From: Psococerastis gibbosa
Lineage: Eukaryota; Arthropoda; Insecta; Psocodea; Psocidae
Direction: 5' to 3'
Length of the DNA: 64,000 nucleotides
Assembly (NCBI GenBank): GCA_963971405.1
Contig: OZ020490.1
Span: 8,976,874 to 9,040,873, forward strand
Part shown: one piece after another, positions 1 to 10,499 of the stretch
Layout: each line of letters opens with the position of its first letter
Position numbering within the stretch: position 1 is the first letter of the stretch
The notes under the pieces: model-generated
The model's database searches: none
What the model was told of the DNA's origin: nothing
Seen by the model: only the letters and a program-made list of their open reading frames with translations
Program-made: the position numbers and the translations under genes

Positions 1-38
1 GTTTTTGCCACCCAAGTTCTCAATCTTCACTCTTCAGG

Positions 39-1359
39 ATGGGTAAGTTTGGTTTTCCTCTTTAGAAATATTCTGCAAAATAATTTATAAATTAGGTAAA
101 CTTCACTGTGATAGTCCCAAAGTACCGATTTTCTTACTTTGAAATTTGGGAAGCTTCGATGGGTTTAGGGCGAACCCGTGGGTCAAAAATCACGACAACA
201 GCTTAAATGTCTAAACAAAAATGACTACCATGTTAACTTGATTTCTAATTATTAAAAATTTCTTTTACTGTAGATTACCGTTTTGTTAGTTCTTTCTGGC
301 ACTAAACTTATTCAAATTTTAACTGTTTGCTCATATTATTTCCTTCGATTTGTCTAATAATCTACAGATGTTTTACAGGTTTTCAATATTTATATAGGTA
401 CCTACGCATCCATCCACACTTACACTTTAACATGATTCACAAGCTATTCCCGGATCAAATTTAAGTAATATTCCACATATTTCTCTTTATTTTTCCCTTC
501 CTCATCGGACGCTTTCCATGTGTTTTATTCATTATCACAGTGCACAGGCAGTTCTCAGCTGATAAGGTTTCTATCTGCCACATTTCCTTTATACAAATAA
601 TTTGCATTGAAACTTCAAAACTTAGACTTTACACGCACATTACTCACGAACTTCTAAACAGATTGATAAATTAAGTCTTACAATAATCGTTTATCAATTT
701 TCACAGAAATAACATGAACATTCACCAAGCCGCCATGACACTATCTCAACCAAACAAGCAAGAAGCCAACATAAAAAACCTAAAATATGTAAAAACAAAT
801 TATCCCGCCAAAAAAACTTTCAAAGTTAATATATTTTTAATTTTTAACACCATTTCCTCATACTTTAGATCTATTTCGCCTGTTCAAGCTTTATTTAACG
901 CCCGGAACAAACCACTGATACTTTGTATTTTATCACTGAGCATAAATATCACTGTCGTAATAATATATCAGGAACTATTATGCTACCGCGGTGGTCATAT
1001 AATTTTTCAATGTATTTCCGAGCCTTAAATTTAGGGATTTGTTCAATATATTGCCTATGTGAAATTCCCAATTCTAACCATTGTCTTTTATTATTTTTGC
1101 AGATAACAACGGTACTAAGCAGCAGCCCAACAACGCTACATCGTCTTCAGCTTCGACTGCCCAGCACATCAATGTGGAGATCGACCTGACGTACTTGCTG
1201 GAACAGGCCGCGAGAGCCGGGTACACAGGTGCCGTGAAGAAGGTGCAGTACAGAGGGTGGGAGGCTGATCTCAGACTGACGATCGGTCCTGTTGAGGCGA
1301 TGATGGACCTCATCGAGAAGAAGCAGGCCGAAAACAACAGACGCCATCAAGGCAACTAA
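39..1359 (+). CDS. Small unknown protein, tandem copy A (split-start, two coding exons)
   Basis: I do not recognise the product. Exon 1 contributes only ATG G (39-42) before a GTAAGT donor at 43. Exon 2 begins at 1103 after a pyrimidine-rich TTTTTGCAG acceptor and runs to a TAA at 1357-1359. Phases match (G|AT gives Asp), predicting 86 residues. Residues 1-22 are polar and rich in N, Q, S and T. Residues 25-40 look helical, a GYTGA motif sits at about 41-45, and the tail is basic and polar (EKKQAENNRRHQGN). No signal peptide or membrane segment is visible. The second copy at 3756-5076 has one residue different in exon 2 (His23 here, Pro there), and diverged relatives lie at 6736-9372 and 53934-54143. 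Exon 2 looks more GC-rich than its surroundings. The stop is followed six bases later by another GTAAGT donor, so a 3' UTR intron follows. Exon joins are inferred from splice signals; no transcript was seen. Confidence 0.6.
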
Positions 1360-2299
1360 ATTATGGTAAGTTACTTCTGTTTACTTTTTAAAAAAGCTTT
1401 CATTTTACATGCATTTTGCATCTGATCATTTCTTTACCACTCTCCATTTATTTTTATTTTGTACCTAACGTTTTTTTTTTTTTCATTGCAGAACCTATTC
1501 ACCGAAGCCTAGTCAAATCACCCCCCAAGCCATTTCCATTTCAACCGGGACCAACGTACAACTCGTAGTTACCTGCGGTGCTCAAGTTTTCGACCAACTA
1601 TGTGCCTTACATAATACTTTTATCAATGTATATATATTTTAACTGTGATGGGTAAATTGCATGCTGTGATGATGAACTTATGGGTTTATTAACAATTATC
1701 TAGTCTTTACAGAGTACGTGTACATATTTTTGTAGCTGTGACGGTAATGTATTTTAACATTTGATAATATTGTGATATTACTGCTGTGACGTAAAACTAA
1801 TGTTTTCTAATAGATTTTGGGTACCTACATAGTAAGTTATGACGATAATGCATTTTTGCATTGAGACATGTACCGGTATGTTTATTAACGTAGTAGTATG
1901 TATTTAGTAAGTTATGACGATAATGTATTTATGCATTGGAAATTATTTTTGGGGTGTAATGTAGCTCGCCTCCTCGTGGTGCACCCTGGTTAACACTGAA
2001 TGAGCTACACAACTGCGCATACACCATGCTACAGCAGTCAATACTAACTGAACTGTCCAGGCTTTCAGGAAACAGATATGAATGAGTCACATTCATCAGA
2101 AGAAATGATCGTCTACATTTCGATATGCTGTATGTACCGGTCGTCAATAACAGCAATTGGCCAAAGTTTTTTAATTCCTCCGACATGACATTGTCAATTA
2201 CTGCTATTTTTTACTAATCAAATTCAATACCAACTTTTAACTGTGGCCCACCGTTGTTAGTGACGGCACTTACTGAACATCAAAATTAAATAATTTGTC
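1360..2299 (+). other. 3' UTR intron and noncoding last exon of copy A
   Basis: A donor (G|GTAAGT at 1366) lies just after the stop codon. About 115 bases later a long T-run and CATTGCAG acceptor (1490-1491) opens a probable noncoding exon from 1492. The region is repeated almost unchanged in copy B. No clear AATAAA polyadenylation signal was found before the duplicated block ends near 2299, so the transcript end is unknown. Confidence 0.45.
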
Positions 2300-2739
2300 T
2301 GATATTTTTCATGGCTCTGCGGTCGATATATCCTGTGATATTTGAATTTTAACACTTGACCGGTTTTTTCTATTGCGGTGATACGGGTCTCACCATTTGC
2401 CTTTATTTCACATCACTCCTGCACAAATATGACCATGCAGCTATATATACAGTATAATATACATGATGTTCACTATTTCCATGTACAGTAGGTAGTTACA
2501 ATATACAATATATTTCCCAAACGTTTACAAAACAAATAATTCCTTTCTTCTGTAGCCAGAGGCTTTTGCTATGTGTGACGTGATTACAGTGAGCGTCTTT
2601 AGTCAATTATTCCACATTGTTAGTTTATGAGATAGAGTACGTATAGTTATTGTTAGTTAGGTTATGTTAGTAGTTAGTTTAGTTAGACGTATGAGTATTG
2701 CATATTAATAGATTACATCCACAGAAGCAGATGGGGGTT

Positions 2740-2880
2740 ATGGCCACACAATTCACCATTATTTCCTTGTTATCTGCTAATTCGTGAAAGCGTCCGCAGC
2801 AAATATAACTTTTTGGGTCAATCCTTTAATTTTGCAATCCAAGTTCTTAACCTTCAGAATGAATGCCTTTCCTCCTTAGA
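2740..2880 (+). repeat. Degenerate first-exon module
   Basis: Resembles the upstream and exon-1 parts of the duplicated genes (ATTTCCTTGTTAT, then CCAAGTTCT...CTTCAG followed by ATG). The base context after ATG is AATGCC instead of GGTAAG, so the donor is lost. Probably an old duplicate of the promoter and first exon. Confidence 0.35.
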
Positions 2881-3139
2881 AAATATATTCTGGAAAATAA
2901 TTAAAATTGGTTAGTCAGGAAATAGGTATCAGGAGATTCGGTAAGTTTTAGAGAGGAAACTAGCTTAAAAATATTCTAAAGAATCAAAACTAACGTTAAA
3001 AATGCTAAATGGAAGTTGAATTTGAAATTAATTAATAAAAATACCAGTTTATACAACATAAGTTTTCTAGGTACACAAATATATTGCTAATAATAATGCG
3101 ATTTTGGAAAGTGATGCGTTGTCAATTCATTGTAATGGG

Positions 3140-3319
3140 ATTGGAATTTCCGGTACCTACCCCGGTGAAGGGGGTGGGGGTGCGCTATTGGCACGTTTTG
3201 GGCCACTCATGTCCATTGTCAGTTTAGTCTTGGAAGCGTCAACAACTCAAGAAGTCGTTCTGTGTCATTTCCTTGTTATTGTCACCTAAGTTTGGAATTC
3301 CTAATCTTGAGCATTATGG
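3140..3319 (+). promoter_or_regulatory. Possible alternative promoter and first exon for copy B
   Basis: The segment shares TTTCCGGTACCTACCCCGG, GGGGGTGGGGGT, GGAAGCGTCA and the exon-1 end ATGG|GTAAGT (3316-3321) with the module directly upstream of copy B exon 1 (3595-3759). Its ATG G ends in the same phase, so it could splice to copy B exon 2 and give the same protein. No TATA box is evident. Role is inferred from the repeated arrangement. Confidence 0.35.
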
Positions 3320-3594
3320 GTAAGTAGTTTTCGCTTTATAAATAATTTAGATAGGACTCATCATTTCCTGGTTTCCTTATTTTAAACAGGTGGAAAGGAC
3401 GGGGTAGGAATTAGGATCTCAAATTGTAGGTAAGCAATCCACAAGATCTCAAAATTGATTTGAATTTTGTGGACGTCAACTTAACAACAAACAAAAACCA
3501 CTTATTTGACTTAGTACTCACAATTTTAAAAATAATGGACTGCTATGCATATTTACGTATGGATCACATCCACAATAGCAAATTGTGGTTTTTG

Positions 3595-3759
3595 GAGTTT
3601 CCGGTACCTACCCCGGTTAAGGGGTGGGGGTACGTTATTGCCACGCACTTCGCCACTCATTCTATGGTAATCCTTGGAAGCGTCAGCAGCTCAAATTGTG
3701 TTTAGTGTCATTATTGTGTTTTTGCCACCCATGTTCTCAATCTTCACTCTTCAGGATGG
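3595..3759 (+). promoter_or_regulatory. Promoter-proximal region and exon 1 of copy B
   Basis: Contains the shared CCGGTACCTACCCCGG and GGGGTGGGGGTACG blocks and ends in exon 1 (ATGG 3756-3759, donor 3760). Unlike copy A it contains an extra ATG at 3731-3733 (ATGTTCTC where copy A has AAGTTCTC), out of frame with the main start. Confidence 0.4.
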
Positions 3760-5076
3760 GTAAGTTTGGTTTTCCTCTTTAGAAATATTCTGCAAAATAA
3801 TTTATAACTTAGGTAAACTTCACTGTGATAGTCCCAAAGTACCGATTTTCTTACTTTGAAATTTGGGAAGCTTCGATGGGTTTAGGGCGAACCCGTGGGT
3901 CAAAAATCACGACAACAGCTTAAATGTCTAAACAAAAATGACTACCATGTTAACTTGATTTCTAATTATTAAAAATTTCTTTTACTGTAGATTACCGTTT
4001 TGTTAGTTCTTTCTGGCACTAAACTTATTCAAATTTTAACTGTTTGCTCATATTATTTCCTTCGATTTGTCTAATAATCTACAGATGTTTTACAGGTTTT
4101 CAATATTTATATAGGTACCTACGCATCCATCCACACTTACACTTTAACATGATTCACAAGCTATTCCCGGATCAAATTTAAGTAATATTCCACATATTTC
4201 TCTTTATTTTTCCCTTCCTCATCGGACGCTTTCCGTGTGTTTTATTCATCATCACAGTGCACAGGCAGTTCTCAGCTGATAAGGTTTCTATCTGCCACAT
4301 TTCCTTTATACAAATAATTTGCATTGAAACTTCAAAACTTAGACATTACACGCACATTACTCACGAACTTCTAAACAGATTGATAAATTAAGTCTTACAA
4401 TAATCGTTTATCAATTTTCACAGAAATAACATGAACATTCACCAAGCCGCCATGACACTATCTCAACCAAACAAGCAAGAAGCCAACATAAAAAACCTAA
4501 AATATGTAAAAACAAATTATCCCGCCAAAAAAACTTTCAAAGTTAATATATTTTTAATTTTTAACACCATTTCCTCATACTTTAGATCTATTTCGCCTTT
4601 TCAAGCTTTATTTAACGCCCGGAACAAACCACTGATACTTTGTATTTTATCACTGAGCATAAATATCACTGTCGTAATAATATATCAGGAACTATTATGC
4701 TACCGCGGTGGTCATATAATTTTTCAATGTATTTCCGAGCCTTAAATTTAGGGATTTGTTCAATATATTGCCTATGTGAAATTCCCAAGTCTAACCATTG
4801 TCTTTTATTATTTTTGCAGATAACAACGGTACTAAGCAGCAGCCCAACAACGCTACATCGTCTTCAGCTTCGACTGCCCAGCCCATCAATGTGGAGATCG
4901 ACCTGACGTACTTGCTGGAACAGGCCGCGAGAGCCGGGTACACAGGTGCCGTGAAGAAGGTGCAGTACAGAGGGTGGGAGGCTGATCTCAGACTGACGAT
5001 CGGTCCTGTTGAGGCGATGATGGACCTCATCGAGAAGAAGCAGGCCGAAAACAACAGACGCCATCAAGGCAACTAA
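3756..5076 (+). CDS. Small unknown protein, tandem copy B
   Basis: Paralogue of the gene at 39-1359 with the same structure: ATG G in exon 1 (3756-3759), a ~1.06-kb intron, exon 2 from 4820 to the TAA at 5074-5076, a donor six bases after the stop and a noncoding exon from 5211. It predicts 86 residues with one change from copy A (Pro23 for His23). Near-identical introns show a young duplicate. An upstream out-of-frame ATG at 3731 opens a ten-codon reading frame that overlaps the true start and would stop just after the exon 2 junction, which could lower translation of this copy. Function unknown; the splice model rests on consensus sites and on conservation between copies. Confidence 0.6.
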
Positions 5077-6030
5077 ATTATGGTAAGTTACTTTTGTTTA
5101 CTTTTTAAAAAAGCTTTCATTTTACATGCATTTTGCATCTGATCATTTCTTTACCACTCTCCATTTATTTTTATTTTGTACCTAACGTTTTTTTTTTTTT
5201 TTCATTGCAGAACCTATTCACCGAAGCCTAGTCAAATCACCCCCCAAGCCATTTCCATTTCAACCGGGACCAACGTACAACTCGTAGTTACCTGCGGTGC
5301 TCAAGTTTTCGACCAACTATGTGCCTTACATAATACTTTTATCAATGTATATATATTTTAACTGTGATGGGTAAATTGCATGCTGTGATGATGAACTTAT
5401 GGGTTTATTAACAATTATCTAGTCTTTACAGAGTACGTGTACATATTTTTGTAGCTGTGACGGTAATGTATTTTAACATTTGATAATATTGTGATATTAC
5501 TGCTGTGACGTAAAACTAATGTTTTCTAATAGATTTTGGGTACCTACATAGTAAGTTATGACGATAATGCATTTTTGCATTGACACATGTACCGGTATGT
5601 TTATTAACGTAGTAGTATGTATTTAGTAAGTTATGACGATAATGTATTTATGCATTGGAAATTATTTTTGGGGTGTAATGTAGCTCGCCTCCTCGTGGTG
5701 CACCCTGGTTAACACTGAATGAGCTACACAACTGCGCATACACCATGCTACAGCAGTCATTACTAACTGAACCTCCCTGAACTGTCCAGGCTTTCAGGAA
5801 ACAGATATGAATGAGTCACATTCATCAGAAGAAATGATCGTCTACATTTCGATATGCTGTATGTACCGGTCGTCAATAACAGCAATTGGCCAAAGTTTTT
5901 TAATTCCTCCGACATGACATTGTCACTTACTGCTATTTTTTACTAATCAAATTCAATACCAACTTGTAACTGTGGCCCACCGTTGTTAGTGACAGCACTT
6001 ACTGAACATCAAAATTAAATAATTTGTCCG
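5077..6030 (+). other. 3' UTR intron and noncoding last exon of copy B
   Basis: Donor at 5083, acceptor CATTGCAG at 5203-5210, noncoding exon from 5211. Same arrangement as copy A with a longer T-run before the acceptor and a 10-base insertion near 5772. Confidence 0.45.
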
Positions 6031-6245
6031 CAGCAAATATAACTTTTTGGGTCAATCCTTTAATTTTGCAATCCGTATGAGTTTTGCATATTAATAGATT
6101 ACATCCACAGAAGCAGATGGGGGTTATGGCCACACAATTCACCATTATTTCCCTGTTATCTGCTAATTCGTGAAAGCGTCCGCAGCAAATATAACTTTTT
6201 GGGTCAATCCTTTAATTTTGCAATCCAAGTTCTTAACCTTCATTA

Positions 6246-6735
6246 ACCGTTCACCAATTGTAATGCAATAAAGTCTTCAGTCATTCATTCATTCATCATA
6301 TTGTTTTGCATACGATGGGGTACAAGAGACCCTTTAATATTTATATAATAACTTATAGAGGCTACATTACTACTGTTTGGTCCAATAATCAACAACATTA
6401 TACTATTATACTGATTATTTCAAACTGACGTACACTACTGCATTATTGTTTTTACCATCCGACAAAGCCACAAGTCGCAAAAAAATTAAAAATTAGCTAC
6501 AAAATTGCTAATTTACACATATATTTCTTTCTATTTATAAAATTTTAAGTTTACACGTTGAGTGGTCTTACTGTTGTTATTTTGTCATGAATGCCCAATG
6601 TCACTTGGTGATGTAGCCTTGCTATACAAGATTTTATTAGCCTAAATCGCTAGGTCAGCAGTATTCATGCAGTTAGTGATAATATCTCCGCACAACTGGT
6701 TTATAAAGTGGTTTTTTGAGCGTTTGAAAAGTAAG
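6246..6735 (+). other. Retroelement tail, then unassigned sequence
   Basis: AATAAAGTCTTCAG followed by (ATTC)3-4 at about 6264-6294 looks like the 3' end of a LINE or SINE. The rest is AT-rich and shows no recognisable element; it may hold the promoter of the gene starting at 6736. Confidence 0.4.
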
Positions 6736-9372
6736 ATGCCAACAGGTAGGTGACAGAACAGTGCTTTGTTTACTATTTGTGATACAAAAATATCTGAAAA
6801 AATAGATTGCCTTTTGAAACCCGTGTTAAAATATGCATTATTCTGATGAGATGAGCTTACCGCCTCTTTTCTAGATCTTCGAAAGTTTTTTTTATTACAC
6901 TACTTGTATAAATCTTCGAACTTTTTTTACTCCACTACTTTTATAAATTATCGAAAGTCACGAAAATACGCTTGTTTTTTCTTTTCGGAAAAAAAGCCTC
7001 GTCTGAAAATATTTTACCATCCATGCATTGGTGCCGTCCAGTGTCCCTTACATATTGCATAACATTGTATATTAAGAGGACATGCTACGTAGAAAATTTG
7101 TTGTTTTTATTGACTTATTATTTTTTACTTAATTAACAAAGCAAGTTATTAAATATTTAGCTGTGGCATTTAGTTGTAGCAGACTACTTCATGCATCATA
7201 TTGTATTATAGGAAATATTAAATTTTTGATACCTTAAATCTTTTATAAAAACCAGGGGACTAAAATTTCGCGTAATCTGAGATTTCTGGAAAAACTACAA
7301 AACTGAAAAGTAAAAATACCCGATTATATTATGTACGAAGTAGTCTTCTACAACTTACATTAGCCAAATTTTTAATAACTTGCTGAGGTAATGAAATAAA
7401 AAATGAGTATTTAATTTTGGTTGCCAATTTTCTACGTAGCATATCTTCTATAAACTCTTAGCTATTGTATATAGCATTCACGATACCTCCAGCATTGGAA
7501 CATAGCGGTGCCATTTATACTATTACATGTACAGTGACTTTTCAAGCCCCCATAAAACGTCTCAAGACTACTAATTTTGGAGGAAAGTCGAATTTCTCAT
7601 GAAATATCGATAAGGGCAAACCGGAGTCACCTATATTCCATTTTCTATTCAAACATCAATTTCTCATGAAATATGGAAGGCAGAACAATGAAAAAATGCT
7701 GAATGGAAAGAACAATTTTTTCTCCTAATTTTGATGTATAGTATGTGGCCTTAACTAACCCCAGTTCGCCACAGTTTATGAACTCCTTCAGCTTGATCTC
7801 CTGAGTGACCGTAATTTTTTGCGTAGGTATCAAGTTCACTAGCTATAGCCGATCGATACTGATGATCGCAACATACTATATATCAAAATTAGGAGAAAAA
7901 ATTCTTCTTGCCATTCAGCTTTTTTCATTGTTCTGCGCTCCATATTTCATGAGAAATTAAAGTTTGCACAAAAATGGAATATCGGCGACTCCGGTTTGGC
8001 CTTAATGGCCCATATATGATAATATATCATCAATAGAGCCATAAATGAGTGTAGAAGGACTAAGTTATAGATGGAAAGCTCCTCTACATTTGAAGCATAG
8101 TATTGCATGTAACCAATCAGTCCAGAGACGGCCACATACTGTGTATCAAAATGTCTAGAAATATATCTTCTAATGCTAATTTTTCTAGCTCTACAATGAA
8201 TGATGTAATAAATCTGAAATCAAAAGCGTTTCTCTCCAAAATTTTCAGTTTTTAGATTTTGGCGCAATTTTTTTGATTGGCTGAATGCACATCTTTCTGA
8301 ATTTTGTTTGGAATCAAAATCAGTCTTTTCCCTATTAAATTTGGCCTCAATATTGTCCCATGGATGATTCCGCCATAATCAAAGTTTTGAAATTTTAAGA
8401 ACAAATGCAGCTCTTTCAATTCTTCTCAAAATCGGGAAAACTATGCATAGTTAGACCTACTCTTTGGTAGGTCAATAATGTTAAGAGTATACAGCCCATA
8501 GAAAAGTGGCAGCCCGAAATTAAACACTTTATATTTTTTATTTAATTAACTAAGAATGTTATTAAAGATTTGGCTCATCAAAGTTGTAGAAGACTACTTC
8601 ATGCATCATATAATAAGGTAGTTTTAGTTTTCAAAATTGTAGTTTTTTTATAAAATCGATTATAGCCGACGTGAAAATTTGTTGATTATAAAATATTTCC
8701 ACGTTTATGAAAAAACTAAATTTTCGAAAATTAAAAATATCTTATAATATGATGCATGAAGTAATCTTCTGCAACTTTGATGAGCCAAATCTTTAATAAC
8801 ATGCTTAGTTAATTAAATAACAAATAAAAAGTATTAAATTCCGGGCTGCCAATTTCCTACTGGCTGTACACTCTTAAGGATCAAATCATATTACGCTGGA
8901 CATCCACGTATGAGAACAGCAGTTTTTCGCGGTGCCTGAAAATGGCGGAGGGAACAGCTTTTGATTTTAGGCAACTGAAATAATTTACTGTGAAATTCGA
9001 CTTTGTACAATAAAACTTTGTACAGTAAAAATGGCGTTGGTGTTCTGCGGTTCTCCGATTGGGCTTTAAAAATTCAGCACTTTAGTGAAAAGCGTCTGCA
9101 CAATTACATAATCACATTTTTGCAGGAAATAATTAGCCCAACAAATATTTCTTTCAGAAAAGAAACATTCAACTACAGAGTGTTCGTCTAAAAACTGTAG
9201 AAGCAGCATTACCGACACTTCCAGGCTGGCTGCTCTGGGCTACACAGGTGCGGTGAAGGAAGTTCCTAAAAGGTCGTATCAAATCACGGCCAAGGTTTAT
9301 TATGGACATGCTGATGACGTAAACCTATTGCTGGATGAGTGGTCGAGCAGAAGAAGAAATCAGCAGCGTTAA
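6736..9372 (+). CDS. Diverged member of the small G[YF]TGA family (putative two-exon gene)
   Basis: The terminal exon is well supported: after a TATTTCTTTCAG acceptor at 9146-9157 an open frame runs from 9158 to TAA at 9370-9372. It contains LGYTGAVKEVPKRSYQITA and ends with a basic tail, clearly aligning with the GYTGAVKKVQYR part and tail of the tandem genes. A nearer acceptor at 9177-9178 keeps the same frame. The exon phase (two bases before the first codon) is the same as in the tandem genes. The first exon is a hypothesis: ATGCCAACAG|GTAGGT at 6736-6747 is in matching phase and would give a 74-residue protein. The ~2.4-kb intron would then hold three fold-back elements. No good donor follows the stop, unlike the paralogues, so a 3' UTR intron is absent or the gene is decaying. 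Function unknown. Confidence 0.45.
7075..7449. mobile_element. Fold-back MITE, family A (AGAGGACATGC tip)
   Basis: The two halves are reverse complements: CATGCTACGTAGAAAA and the AAGCAAGTTATTAAA/GTAGCAGACTACTTCATG block at the left recur inverted at the right (GTACGAAGTAGTCTTCTAC ... TTTTCTACGTAGC). Flanking TA at the left suggests a TA target site; the right end is slightly eroded. No coding capacity. Confidence 0.75.
7613..8002. mobile_element. Fold-back MITE with AGGGCAAACCGGAGTC tip
   Basis: Left arm (AGGGCAAACCGGAGTC, then TTTCTCATGAAATATGGA, then TCCTAATTTTGATGTATAGT) recurs inverted at 7875-8002. Flanked by TA on both sides (7611-7612, 8003-8004). The middle 7760-7870 is not paired. 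About 390 bp, noncoding. Confidence 0.7.
8003..8483. other. Unassigned intronic/intergenic sequence
   Basis: AT-rich with fragments of dispersed repeats (TCTACATTTGAAGCATAG and GGCCACATACTGTGT resemble pieces near 2100 and 59730). No gene or complete element seen. Confidence 0.4.
8484..8874. mobile_element. Fold-back MITE, family A (AGAGTRTACAGCC tip)
   Basis: Long imperfect inverted repeats: AGAGTATACAGCCCATAG...GGCAGCCCGAAATTAA at the left pairs with the right end GGCTGTACACTCT. The inner arms carry the family mark GTAGAAGACTACTTCATGCA. TA flanks both sides. About 391 bp, no coding capacity. Confidence 0.8.
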
Positions 9373-10109
9373 CAATGATGTTTAATATTAGAGCTCTATG
9401 CATAAAAAAGCATGGGGCAGTCCAGCGCGCCAAAAATATTTTTTTGAATCCACCTCTAGCTGCTACGTTCCCAATGGCTGGTTAATGGTTATAAACACGT
9501 GACGATCGAGTGTATCCCGGGCTTCAAAAATATAATTTTGGTGGGAAACAAACGTTCCATCTCTCCTATAATAAAGAACTGTAGGCCAAATATCTGAATT
9601 AAGGGCAATATCGGTGAATACTACTGTAATATAAACATCAGGTACGGTATTGCACCTATGTAATGTTATTATTGATCTATGGACTTTTTTGCTTAGGGGA
9701 TATACAGTCAAGTCAACTCGTATCTGGGCTTTCACCTGTTTCATTGCGTCAATGGTAAGCTTGTCTCAGGTTGTCCATTATCGCGTGTAGCCGGTGTAGG
9801 TTGACTTCGAGAACGTATACCAGTTTGCTAATGGCCTAAAATACAGAAACAATACAAATAATGTCCGAAATCAATGGGGTCGTTGCCATTGGACAAGGGA
9901 CCTATAGGCCTTTAAGTTCTTTAAAAAATACAATTATTATTACAGTCAGGTCCATTCCTTTGGTTTTGCATATTGATTCCGTATAGGTATTGTTTTTATT
10001 ATTATTTAGAGAGAATTGAGCTGGCATTGGGGTAACACATCCCAATCATTCATACTATGACCAGTGCCAATTAATCAATTGTTGAAAAACATCAGCTTAA
10101 CCTTGCTAG
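9373..10109. other. Dispersed repeats downstream of the diverged gene
   Basis: 9420-9740 starts with GCGCGCCAAAAATATTTTT, a junction seen again near 21288, 21450 and 22565. About 9745-9910 is a copy of a dispersed repeat (CTTGTCTCAGGTTGTCCATTATCGC ... GTCGTTGCCATTGGACAAGG) also at about 26585-26760 and, reversed, at 63450-63575. No gene recognised. Confidence 0.55.
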
Positions 10110-10112
10110 TAA

Positions 10113-10496
10113 GGCGCCCATTCCACCGACCGGCTATCGGCTATTTAGAAAAACGGTGACGTGGTAGCAGACATTCAAGACTTAGGTGGCGTTTCCACCG
10201 ACCTCGCATTGCAGAATGCAAATGACATTGACGGAAATTAGAATTTTCTTTTTATAGAAATCTATTAAAATGTTTGTACTTGACATATCCCATGACGCCA
10301 TTTTTTAATTTTAGTTTGTTTGTTTGTGATTTTACTGTATGATCATTGATCAATTTTAACTATGGCATAGAGGAAAATAAACATTTCCGTCAATCCTGCA
10401 ATGCGAGGTCGGTGGAAACCCCGCCTAAGTCTTGAATGTCTGCTACAACGTCACTGTTTTTTTAAATAGCCCTAGCCGGTCGGTGGAATGGGCGCC
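10113..10496. mobile_element. GGCG-tip fold-back element, with a second pair of tips inside
   Basis: Outer ends GGCGCCCATTCCACCGACC and its reverse complement, flanked by TAA on both sides (10110-10112, 10497-10499). Inside, a second pair of tips (GGTGGCGTTTCCACCGACC at 10185 and its partner ending at 10425) bounds a 241-bp inner element. The core contains TGATCATTGATCAATTTTAAC. The 3-bp TAA duplication fits PIF/Harbinger-type MITEs. No coding capacity. Confidence 0.75.
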
Positions 10497-10499
10497 TAA

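Larger units (their letters stand above)
1..3717 (+). repeat. Tandem duplication unit A (starts before or at window edge)
   Basis: Positions 1 to about 2299 match 3718 to about 6027 with only scattered substitutions, a one-base change in a T-run and a 10-base insertion in the second copy near 5772. The offset of 3717 bases gives the unit length. The near identity of introns as well as exons means the duplication is recent. The 2300-2795 part has no counterpart in unit B. Confidence 0.9.
3718..6245 (+). repeat. Tandem duplication unit B with internal rearrangement
   Basis: Second copy of the 3.7-kb unit. After about 6027 it skips roughly 495 bases present in unit A, then carries a 46-base segment (CGCAGCAAATATAAC...) twice, at about 6028-6073 and again near 6181-6226, around a block matching 2690-2860 of unit A. 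It ends by running into a LINE/SINE-type tail at 6255. Confidence 0.85.

Noticed and set aside
714-1028. 104-codon frame in the intron of copy A (and 4431-4745 in copy B)
   Set aside because: Present in both copies only because the whole intron is duplicated. Composition is that of translated AT-rich sequence, with no domain and no independent conservation. An acceptor-like TTTTCACAG lies just upstream, so alternative exon use is not fully excluded.
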